From positions 620,001-684,000 of the forward strand of contig OZ244890.1 in NCBI GenBank assembly GCA_965221455.1: a DNA stretch of 64,000 bases, written 5' to 3'. Positions 17,086-23,213 of this stretch are shown in pieces (positions within the stretch are counted from its first letter, which is position 1; each line of letters begins with the position of its first letter). This stretch comes from SMWN01 sp965221455. GTDB taxonomy: Bacteria > Pseudomonadota > Gammaproteobacteria > Eutrophobiales > Eutrophobiaceae. The position numbers were made by a program, and so were the translations under genes. Under the pieces are notes generated by a model. That model saw nothing but the letters and a program-made list of their open reading frames with translations. It was not told the origin of the DNA and did not search any database.

Positions 17086-17917
17086 CTAATTTTTTGTTGA
17101 TGAGACCTTTAAAATCAAACGCGTCGATATCCGCTAAATGTGAAGGAACAATGGTTTGTATGCTGGAAAATATGGTTTCTATGCGGTCTGGATATCTATC
17201 GTCCCAATCTCGCAACATATTTTTAATCACTTGTCTTTGTAAATTGTCTTGTGAACCACATAAGGTGCAGGGAATGAGAGGAAAGTCCCGGTGCTTTGCA
17301 TACTCCTTAATATCTTTTTCCCTACAATAAGCAAGTGGTCTGATAACAACATTTTCTCCATCATCACTCAATAACTTCGGCGGCATCGCCTTTAATTTTC
17401 CACCATAAAACATATTCAAAAATAATGTCTCAATGATGTCATCACGATGATGACCTAACGCTATCCTGGTGAACCCGTTACGCCTGGAAAATTCGTATAG
17501 AATGCCCCGGCGTAACCGCGAACACAGACCACACAGAGTTTTTCCTTCAGGAATAATCTCTGTCACCAGACTATAGGTGTCGCGCTCAAGTATATGATAG
17601 GGAACCTTTACCCGATCAAGATAATCAGGTAAGACATGCTCCGGGAAACCTGGTTGCTTCTGATCGAGATTTACAACGACAAGTTCAAATGAAATCGGGG
17701 CTCGCTGTTGAAGGATCTGCAGGATATCCAGCATTGTATAAGAGTCAGCGCCGCCAGACAGACAAACCATCACTTTGTCGCCTTCCTCTATCATGCCAAA
17801 ATCCTCTATGGCACGTCCCACATTCCGCCTGAGTTTTTTTTGCAGTTTACTAAAGTAAACAACTTCGTTCCCCATGACTTTCGTATCCGGGATTTCTTTG
17901 CCCGAAACTACTTGCAT
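17078..17917 (-). CDS. ttcA: tRNA 2-thiocytidine(32) biosynthesis protein
   Basis: A PP-loop ATPase of 279 residues with SGGADS at residues 54-59. Two CxxC pairs (Cys129/132 and Cys217/220) bind the [4Fe-4S] cluster, and GHHRDDIIETLFLNMFYGG is diagnostic of TtcA. It inserts sulfur at cytidine 32 of certain tRNAs. Length and motif spacing are normal. The M50 protease gene follows with an 8-base overlap. Confidence 0.95.
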   Translation of the reverse strand: MQVVSGKEIPDTKVMGNEVVYFSKLQKKLRRNVGRAIEDFGMIEEGDKVMVCLSGGADSYTMLDILQILQQRAPISFELVVVNLDQKQPGFPEHVLPDYLDRVKVPYHILERDTYSLVTEIIPEGKTLCGLCSRLRRGILYEFSRRNGFTRIALGHHRDDIIETLFLNMFYGGKLKAMPPKLLSDDGENVVIRPLAYCREKDIKEYAKHRDFPLIPCTLCGSQDNLQRQVIKNMLRDWDDRYPDRIETIFSSIQTIVPSHLADIDAFDFKGLINKKLDA

Positions 17918-17932
17918 TGCATTAACTAAATA

Positions 17933-18304
17933 TCAACTTGAACACGGGTAGGATTCGTGCAATGCCTGTGAAGCCAGGATATACGCATCCTCATTTAAAC
18001 GATCAGGAAACTTATTCATCCAGTTCATAACATTATCCGTGACTTCCTCAAGGCCGATCTCGTTTGGATCAATACAAAATAATTTATTTTCAGGTGTCAT
18101 CTCCTGCAATTCAGCCAATGCCCGTACCAATCCAAAAACATATTGCATACAGTACTGATTAGGCTTCCCTGGGGCATATCCTTCGCTACAACCATCAACG
18201 AATTCTTGCGCACCAAGAACCTCTTCTTCCTCTTCAGCACAGACAGAAGCAATCTCAAAGCTCATAAACATCATCGTTAGAGCGATTAAACCAATATTTT
18301 TCAT
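17933..18304 (-). CDS. Rap1a/Tai-like periplasmic protein
   Basis: A signal peptide (about 23 residues ending SVCA) precedes an acidic run and then EFVDGCSEGYAPGKPNQYCMQYVFGLV. LFCIDPNEIG and a terminal SYPC follow. The four spaced cysteines and this phrasing fit the Rap1a/Tai family, which includes immunity proteins against type VI amidase effectors as well as many orphan periplasmic proteins. No T6SS gene is nearby, so an immunity role is not supported by context. It lies just upstream of ttcA on the same strand. Confidence 0.7.
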   Translation of the reverse strand: MKNIGLIALTMMFMSFEIASVCAEEEEEVLGAQEFVDGCSEGYAPGKPNQYCMQYVFGLVRALAELQEMTPENKLFCIDPNEIGLEEVTDNVMNWMNKFPDRLNEDAYILASQALHESYPCSS

Positions 18305-18374
18305 TACATATCACTCATAATAAAACCGGGTAAGTACTCAAGCCAACGATTGTATCATATTAAATATTCAGTAT

Positions 18375-18563
18375 TTACGAACGTGCAATCATGACTAATA
18401 ACACAATAAATATTACAACAGCAGCAATTGGAATGAATACACTACCCCAATCCGGATTTTCAGTTTGCCTGCTTTTTTCCATGGCGGCCCTGGCACCGGG
18501 CCAGAAAAAAAATATCAATAAAAGACCTCCGACACCTAATAAAACCTGCTCCCAAATGGCCAT
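18375..18563 (-). CDS. Small conserved membrane protein
   Basis: A 62-residue ORF with two hydrophobic helices (residues 6-21 and 43-60) separated by a basic/acidic loop containing FFWPGARAAMEKSR. This FWPG-containing form occurs as a hypothetical protein near sulfur and tRNA-modification genes in other gammaproteobacteria, to my recollection. No function is assigned. Inner-membrane location. Confidence 0.65.
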   Translation of the reverse strand: MAIWEQVLLGVGGLLLIFFFWPGARAAMEKSRQTENPDWGSVFIPIAAVVIFIVLLVMIARS

Positions 18564-18751
18564 TTTAACCTTCCTGACTTGTCATTATTAAATCAAGTTA
18601 AGCATTATACAAAGATGCGATATCGAATAAATTGTTCCCTACAATCCAGAACAAAATATCCGTGACGGTTTTATTATGAGAAACGTCCAGAGTCACAGGT
18701 TGGCACGCAGTTCGCGCCAACCCTTGTTGAACCGCTTGTCAGGTGATGTTT

Positions 18752-19111
18752 TCAAGCATGTAGATGAAATACCTTATTCATGATTTTCCATTCACCGTCG
18801 ACTTTTAATAGTGTAAAAAAATCAGTGAATTTAAGGCCTGTCCAATTATCTGTTTCCAATCTTGCTGTCGCAATTGTTCCTTCAATATCAATATCAGCGA
18901 TATTTGTCACAATCCCTGCGGCTGGGCCATTTTCATCATTCCAGTCAAACAGCTTTTGAACAGGTCCTGCAAATAAATCACTTCCTATATAACCGAATAT
19001 TGTTGCATCGTCGTGAAATGCCGGTTTCATGTCATCCCCTTTTCCAGACTTCGCTCCATCAATATAATGCTGAATAACTGTCTTAATTGATTGAATTTCA
19101 TCGTTACTCAT
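18752..19111 (-). CDS. NTF2-like / putative lumazine-binding family protein
   Basis: A 119-residue single-domain protein with the SnoaL/NTF2-like layout. An N-terminal helix (IKTVIQHYIDGAKSGKGDDM) is followed by FHDDATIFGYIGSDLFAGPVQKLFDW, and it ends WKIMNKVFHLHA. This is the putative lumazine-binding subgroup of the NTF2 superfamily. The fold binds small ligands; no activity is known. It is likely monocistronic, with GGAGA ahead of the ATG. Confidence 0.8.
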   Translation of the reverse strand: MSNDEIQSIKTVIQHYIDGAKSGKGDDMKPAFHDDATIFGYIGSDLFAGPVQKLFDWNDENGPAAGIVTNIADIDIEGTIATARLETDNWTGLKFTDFFTLLKVDGEWKIMNKVFHLHA

Positions 19112-19212
19112 GTCATTTATCTCCTAATAATAAATTAAAAAGTATAGCTCTCTTTTGAAGTTACCTAACGCCGTACTCTGCTGAAAATTTTTCCGACAGC
19201 AACGCCTTGACA

Positions 19213-19275
19213 TTCATTGAGCTTTCTCCTTTAGCTTGGCGATATTCGCTAAACTAAAGGAGAAAGCTCAATGAA
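19213..19275 (+). promoter_or_regulatory. 22-bp perfect inverted repeat enclosing the transposase ribosome-binding site
   Basis: Arms at 19213-19234 and 19254-19275 are exact complements, separated by 19 bases. The right arm contains AAAGGAG, the spacing region and the ATG of the transposase remnant. If a transcript enters from outside, this stem would bury the ribosome-binding site and start codon. Similar sequestration is known for IS10 and IS200 transposase mRNAs. Confidence 0.75.
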
Positions 19276-19499
19276 TTTTTATAATAACCTACACCCATAT
19301 TATTGTGGTATCAATTTACATGCTGGAGTTCTTTATGTTTGCATTATCGACCAAACGGGGCAAATCCGCGTCCACAAAGAGATTCCCGCCTGTCCTGATA
19401 AAATCAAGAAACCTGTTAGCACCCTCCCCGGGTAATATCGTTGTTGGGGTTGAATGCATGCACTGCTGGTATTGGGTGTCTAATTTGCGTCGTGATTAG
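19271..19499 (+). pseudogene. Transposase N-terminal remnant, IS110 family (IS1111-like)
   Basis: From ATG 19271 the frame reads YYCGINLHAGVLYVCIIDQTG, then a stop at about 19431. The next frame continues NIVVGVECMHCWYWVSNL and stops at 19499. Together these match the first 75 residues of DEDD transposases of the IS1111 branch of IS110. The first catalytic Asp (GID in active members) is Asn here. The remaining 250 residues are missing, so this is a dead fragment marking the left edge of the accessory island. Confidence 0.82.
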
Positions 19500-19627
19500 C
19501 AAACCCTGATCTTGACTTTGAACCACGGTTTGCAGCTTTTGTTTAGTATTTCTTCATCTTTCTCTTTGGTATTGCGATCAAGGATGGCAATAATTTCGTT
19601 GGTGAAGTCATGTTTATGAATTGACAC
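19496..19627 (-). pseudogene. Short ORF downstream of the methyltransferase, possibly a truncated partner gene
   Basis: A 43-codon frame from GTG 19625-19627 overlaps the end of the methyltransferase gene and runs into the transposase remnant. The product contains FTNEIIAILDRNTKEKDEE, which looks protein-like, but it is too short to classify. One reading is that it is the start of a gene (for example a nuclease partner) cut off when the insertion sequence arrived. Low confidence. Confidence 0.3.
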
Positions 19628-20540
19628 TAAAGAGAGCTCCCGTCTTATCCACGTTCTTTACGCCACGACCGTTTCTTACTTTTGTGTTCTTTTTTACGGC
19701 TTCCAGTTTTTCGCCAGAATGTTCTTTCATTCCAAGCAGACGACGCAAGCCAATTTTCAGATATTCATCTTGTGCTTCAATACTGACGCTATTTCGGGCC
19801 AGAACCCTGGCAACAGCCGCCGTAGTAAATGTACCTGCGAAAGGATCAAGCACTGTATCAGCTTCGCAACTACTGGCACGAATAATTCTTTCCAGTAAGG
19901 CTTCCGGTTTTTGAGAAGGATGTTCTTCGTATTCATCCATTCGATAGCGCACCCTTGGAAATTCCCAGACATTACCGGGCACCTTTTTCGTATCATATGG
20001 TTTTGCCACTTTACCCCTATAATCAATCAATTTTCGTTTTGCTCCAGTCTTCGCTTCAATAAATATATCGTCTGCATTAAAGCAGTATGAATTTGGATTC
20101 TTCACACAGTGCAAAATTGGCTCATACATGGAACCATAATATTTCCTGGCCTGGACACCGGAGCTATCGTATGACCAAATAATTCTGCCAAGAATTGTAA
20201 GTTTCTCCCTGACGTATAAATCGAAGTAAGGCATAGCCTGAGTACTCGTCATTAAGTACATTGTGCCTGTTGGTTTTAGCACTCTTATGCATTCATCAAT
20301 CCACTGATAGGCCCATTTTGCATAGTCTGTATCGGAGGGCCATTTATCATGGAAATCAGAAAATTTCTTTCCGATATTGTACGGAGGATCAACAAACACC
20401 AAATCTATTGATTCATTGGGTATTTCACTGCGCAATATTTCCAAAGCGTCACCATGGTAAATGGCATGACCATTTTCTTCGTATTTCGCCATTGCCTCGA
20501 TATTTCTCCCATGTCTGTTTTTGCAACTTAATTCCGCCAT
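19614..20540 (-). CDS. yhdJ: DNA adenine-N6 methyltransferase, YhdJ-like
   Basis: Catalytic DPPYNIG and the SAM-binding DPFAGTFTTAAVA place it in the beta class of amino-methyltransferases. The phrases RIIWSYDSSGVQARKYYGSMYEPI, DYRGKVAKPY and VPGNVWEFPRVRY follow E. coli YhdJ closely as I recall it; that enzyme methylates adenine in ATGCAT. It is an orphan methyltransferase here, since no intact endonuclease is adjacent. The 308-residue frame starts at 20540, but Met17 at 20492, preceded by GAGG, is an alternative start because the extra residues fall in cassette-junction DNA. It lies in the accessory island. Confidence 0.9.
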   Translation of the reverse strand: MAELSCKNRHGRNIEAMAKYEENGHAIYHGDALEILRSEIPNESIDLVFVDPPYNIGKKFSDFHDKWPSDTDYAKWAYQWIDECIRVLKPTGTMYLMTSTQAMPYFDLYVREKLTILGRIIWSYDSSGVQARKYYGSMYEPILHCVKNPNSYCFNADDIFIEAKTGAKRKLIDYRGKVAKPYDTKKVPGNVWEFPRVRYRMDEYEEHPSQKPEALLERIIRASSCEADTVLDPFAGTFTTAAVARVLARNSVSIEAQDEYLKIGLRRLLGMKEHSGEKLEAVKKNTKVRNGRGVKNVDKTGALFSVNS

Positions 20541-20606
20541 AAAAGGCGAGCTTTAGCGAGTCCAGCCCCACGTTTTTGTGGGCGATTTTTCATGACCTTG
20601 TTAGGC
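20541..20606 (-). mobile_element. Partial integron attC-like site
   Basis: On the minus strand, just after the HEPN gene, the sequence begins GCCTAACAAGG (an RYYYAAC core followed by a typical attC arm). It contains a hairpin CGCCCAC / GTGGGGC. The opposite GTTRRRY core and matching arm are not recognisable, so this is at best a half or eroded site. Confidence 0.35.
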
Positions 20607-20608
20607 AT

Positions 20609-21172
20609 TTACGCCCCCCGTTTAAGTACTTTTATTAAATCAAAAACATCACCAACACATGCACCTGATGTGAAATCTGAAGACCCGGTACCAATAGCGT
20701 TCCCAACAAGATCACAATACTCCTGAATATTGCGCAAAAACTGTTCTAACTCCTGTTTAGATGTTGCCCCTAACACCGAACCATCTAGTTGGCTTTTTCT
20801 ATCGTAATGCGCGAGCCGCTTGTTTCGAGCAGGGACAAGTTTGGCACCATAAGACAATATGCTACTACCAATTGACTCAATCTCAGTGGTCATTAACTGT
20901 TTTTCGATCAACTGTTCGTTTATCAGCCTTATTGTCAAGTTTTCGGACTCATGACCCCTTGTTTTCGCAGGATCCATGAGTTTACTCACCTGCAACATCC
21001 AATCTCGACGTAGAACCATTTCCAGTTCGTCAAAGAAAGTCCCAGCCACCTGTAAAAGTAAAGCATGATTCTCTTCACAATAAAGATCGATGTACGTATT
21101 GTAGCTCCATGTAATATTGATACAGTGATCTCTCACCAACTCAAAATCCTGTTGTAGCTTAGTGTTACTCAT
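20609..21172 (-). CDS. HEPN/AbiU2-like protein, possible phage-defence gene
   Basis: An all-helical protein of 187 residues. LVPARNKRLAHYDRKS carries the Rx4-6H signature (Arg-Asn-Lys-Arg-Leu-Ala-His) used as the RNase active site in HEPN domains. DELEMVLRRDWMLQVSKLMDPAKTRG is typical of the AbiU2 branch. AbiU2-type proteins are linked to abortive infection, and HEPN proteins generally cleave RNA. There is no obvious antitoxin next to it. Its promoter shares a 33-bp element with the DUF4160-DUF2442 pair 570 bases away. Assigned from motif phrasing only. Confidence 0.6.
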   Translation of the reverse strand: MSNTKLQQDFELVRDHCINITWSYNTYIDLYCEENHALLLQVAGTFFDELEMVLRRDWMLQVSKLMDPAKTRGHESENLTIRLINEQLIEKQLMTTEIESIGSSILSYGAKLVPARNKRLAHYDRKSQLDGSVLGATSKQELEQFLRNIQEYCDLVGNAIGTGSSDFTSGACVGDVFDLIKVLKRGA

Positions 21173-21190
21173 AGATATGCCTACTAAAGG

Positions 21191-21223
21191 TTATCGAACA
21201 GTCTGTCCGATAATGTATTATAT
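21191..21223 (-). promoter_or_regulatory. Promoter with palindromic operator ahead of the HEPN gene
   Basis: On the minus strand a TATAAT box (21217-21222) is followed by TTATCGGACA-N3-TGTTCGATAA (21191-21213), a 23-base palindrome placed where transcription should start. The same 33 bases occur in opposite orientation at 21790-21822 with 30 of 33 matching. The placement suits a repressor site. Confidence 0.6.
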
Positions 21224-21582
21224 ATATTTAAAGTGGACACAGTGAAAAACCTCACTGTTTCAAGAAGATATATACTTGATTCATTATGGTGATTCTATAT
21301 ATGGAGTATCCACCCGGCTATTTTCAATATATAAATTCGAGGTGGCCCATCGTTGCAGAGGCCGTGGTTAGGGAAACATTATTTGGGGCATTATGATAAC
21401 GAGCTGTTATATCCCACCACATTAAATGTTTGCTGTGCATCAATCCTGTCGATATTTCGCAGCACTAATGTCAAGACACCGTCTGCGGTCACGCCAAACG
21501 CGGAACTGCAGAGTATAACAAGACATAATTATTTCAGAAAGTTTACATATATTTCCGTGTATAAAACCTTCAAGTTAGAGCT

Positions 21583-21687
21583 GACTTACCTTGTTTTTTC
21601 TTCACATACAAATCCGTGATGCTACCGGCCTGCATTTCTGCTGAAAAATTAAGTGTTTCAGAAAGGGTGGGATGGGGATGGATCGTT
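21583..21687 (-). repeat. 105-bp duplicate of the lpdA 3' end
   Basis: This segment matches 23227-23331 inside lpdA at 104 of 105 bases, in the same orientation. It encodes the C-terminal catalytic HPHPTLSET region of dihydrolipoamide dehydrogenase, with no start or context, so it is a non-functional fragment. The two copies bracket the DUF4160/DUF2442/attC/nuclease-like segment. This suggests an insertion that duplicated its target or a past recombination event. The remaining flank to the left (21224-21582) shows nothing I recognise. Confidence 0.92.
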
Positions 21688-21700
21688 TTGATATCGTTTT

Positions 21701-21796
21701 TCCTGGTGGTTAGAGCAAGCTATAAATGATAACTCAGCTTACCCGCTAACCGACTCGTTAAGAGTTGCACTTACAAATTGAATTCACGATATAATA
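21701..21796 (+). mobile_element. IS30-family terminal sequence, remnant
   Basis: About 95 bases align at roughly 70 percent, by eye, with 53427-53520, which lies directly ahead of an IS30-type transposase remnant. Both hold GTGGTTAG...CTAACC and AAGAGTYGCWCTT hairpins and end near TTCACGATAYAAT. The outer end, read on the minus strand, resembles the IS30 terminal repeat. The transposase is missing here; the lpdA duplicate takes its place. Confidence 0.6.
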
Positions 21797-21822
21797 CATT
21801 ATCGGACAAACTGTCCTATAAT
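21790..21822 (+). promoter_or_regulatory. Promoter with palindromic operator ahead of the DUF4160-DUF2442 pair
   Basis: TATAAT at 21791-21796 is followed three bases later by the palindrome TTATCGGACA-N3-TGTCCTATAA (21800-21822). It is the inverted partner of the element ahead of the HEPN gene. No well-spaced -35 is evident. Shared control of both transcription units is inferred. Confidence 0.6.
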
Positions 21823-21867
21823 TCGTGGTTATGACGATAAGATAATAATACAAAGTGAGAAACAGAC

Positions 21868-22116
21868 ATGCCAGAAATAGCAAGATTTTATGGAATCGTA
21901 ATAAAGCTATTTTTCGGTGATCACCCACCACCACATTTTCATGCTGTATATGGTGAACATGTTGGCCTTTTTGATATTGACACACTTGAAATGATTGAAG
22001 GTGATTTGCCGCAAAGAGCAAAAAAGCTAATTATTGAATGGGCTACGATTAACAAAAATGAAATGAAAAAAATGTGGGATACACAAGAATTTCATAAGCT
22101 GCCACCACTGGAGTAA
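21868..22116 (+). CDS. DUF4160 protein, probable partner of the downstream DUF2442 protein
   Basis: An 82-residue protein. It opens with PEIARFYGIVIKLFFGDHPPPHFHAVYGE; the DHPPPHFHA block is the DUF4160 signature. DUF4160 and DUF2442 genes are very often adjacent and are treated as a putative toxin-antitoxin-like module, without settled biochemistry. Here the second gene begins three bases after the stop. The module lies in the accessory island under the palindrome-bearing promoter. Confidence 0.88.
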   Translation: MPEIARFYGIVIKLFFGDHPPPHFHAVYGEHVGLFDIDTLEMIEGDLPQRAKKLIIEWATINKNEMKKMWDTQEFHKLPPLE

Positions 22117-22119
22117 GCT

Positions 22120-22368
22120 ATGCAACATCCAAAGGTTAGATCAGCATCGGCAATCAATAATCATACTTTGCTCGTTGAATTCGATAATAACGAAAAGAAA
22201 AAATACGATGTTTCTCCACTCTTAAGTAAAAACATCTTTGCTCCGTTAAGGGATCCAGCTTTGTTTAAATCAGTAAAAGTCGAACAAGGTGGTTATGCTG
22301 TGGTCTGGAATAGAGAGATTGACATCAGTGAATATGAATTGTGGAGTCATGGTCAGAAAGTTTCATAA
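22120..22368 (+). CDS. DUF2442 protein
   Basis: An 82-residue protein with the family layout: KVRSASAINNHTLLVEFDNNEKKKYDVSPLL, then FAPLRDPALFKSVKVEQGGYAVVWNREIDISEYELW. It is cotranscribed with the DUF4160 gene (3-base gap). DUF2442 members are considered DNA-binding or antitoxin-like in some annotations, but no mechanism is established. An attC-like site begins within its last codons, as expected for an integron gene cassette. Confidence 0.88.
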   Translation: MQHPKVRSASAINNHTLLVEFDNNEKKKYDVSPLLSKNIFAPLRDPALFKSVKVEQGGYAVVWNREIDISEYELWSHGQKVS

Positions 22369-22434
22369 CAAGGCGCTCGTTCGGATACAAACTACGCTGC
22401 GCTTCGTTTGCGCCGCACAACCTGGTCGTTAGGC
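22363..22434 (+). mobile_element. Integron attC-like recombination site
   Basis: The site runs from TCATAAC (22363-22369) to GTTAGGC (22428-22434), with AAGGCGCTCG after the first core and CCTGGTC before the second. An imperfect central stem, CAAACTACGC / GCTTCGTTTG, separates them. The length of 72 bases is normal for attC. No integrase gene is present, so the cassettes are either an array remnant or were inserted at a secondary site. Confidence 0.7.
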
Positions 22435-22444
22435 GTTTGCGGAA

Positions 22445-22996
22445 ATGAAATTCCCGAACAAGGAAGAGCGAGAGAGATATGAAATCTGTGAGTTCTTGAA
22501 GGCGTACAAAAGTCTGACGAAGGGGCGAAAGCTGGAGATCGTCTGTAAGAGTGAGAAGCCTGATTTCATCGTACGCGATACCGTCACCGGGGAAAAGCTC
22601 GGCGTCGAGTTGACGTCCGTTTATATTAATGATCGGAGCGTGCCGGATGTGCACATGCTAAAGTGTGAAGGGTTGAAACATATCCCTTTTGATAAAGACG
22701 AACTAGAACGCTACACCCAGCGTTTGATCTCGGCGATAATCGACAAAGTGTGCAAAGCTCGAAGTGGCTATGCGACCGATAAACCGCTGATACTGGCGAT
22801 ATATGTAAACGAGTATATTGCGATTTATCTCGGGAAGACGGATCTCGAGCAGTTAGTCGAATGCCACAAAGGAGTATTCAATTCGATTGCACCATTCTCC
22901 GAAATCGTATTTTTCAATCTGGGTAACAGTGCTGTTTTCGCAGTCAAGCTTGAAGGTCAGCACCTAACCACGGACTGGGTTCGTTCGCTGTGCTGA
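22445..22996 (+). CDS. Cassette-borne hypothetical protein with PD-(D/E)XK-like features
   Basis: A 183-residue protein whose ATG lies 10 bases after the attC core, as in integron cassettes. KPDFIVRDTVTGEKLGVELTSVY has the spacing of a PD-(D/E)XK nuclease core (Asp, then Glu-Leu-Thr in a beta strand). A preceding Glu in KGRKLEIV could complete the site. No close family is recognised. A DNase or restriction-like role is inference only. No attC follows its stop. Confidence 0.65.
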   Translation: MKFPNKEERERYEICEFLKAYKSLTKGRKLEIVCKSEKPDFIVRDTVTGEKLGVELTSVYINDRSVPDVHMLKCEGLKHIPFDKDELERYTQRLISAIIDKVCKARSGYATDKPLILAIYVNEYIAIYLGKTDLEQLVECHKGVFNSIAPFSEIVFFNLGNSAVFAVKLEGQHLTTDWVRSLC

Positions 22997-23079
22997 GGTA
23001 CGGTACTACCGCGCCGCCTCCAAATAAAGCCAGTAAACCTCAACTCGGGATAAGATCACTCTGTCATTCCTGTCTTCCT

Positions 23080-23109
23080 CCGTCATTCCTGCGCAAGCAG
23101 GAATGACGG
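23080..23109. repeat. Palindromic REP-like element
   Basis: A 13-bp perfect stem, CCGTCATTCCTGC / GCAGGAATGACGG, with loop GCAA. A partial second copy of the left arm (GTCATTCCTG) lies just before it at about 23062. Such repeats are common between genes; there is no T-run on either side. Confidence 0.65.
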
Positions 23110-23130
23110 ACACTACGGCTATGCTCAGGA

Positions 23131-23157
23131 TAAAAAAATGCCGAGCTGGAGCTCGGC
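23131..23157 (-). terminator. Rho-independent terminator of the aceE-aceF-lpdA operon
   Basis: On the minus strand the stem GCCGAGCT-CC-AGCTCGGC (23140-23157) is followed directly by A and seven T. It lies 57 bases after the lpdA stop codon. Confidence 0.88.
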
Positions 23158-23213
23158 GTTCCCGGGAAGGGTGTGTATTTATTGTTTACTGGATCCTGCG
23201 CGTAGTCGCGGAT

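Noticed and set aside
17933..18304. Type VI secretion immunity role for the Rap1a/Tai-like gene
   Set aside because: No effector or T6SS gene is near, and orphan members are common, so only the family name is kept.
23041..23110. Possible CRISPR-like repeats (GTCATTCCTG twice)
   Set aside because: Only two unequal copies with no spacers; better explained as a REP-like palindrome.
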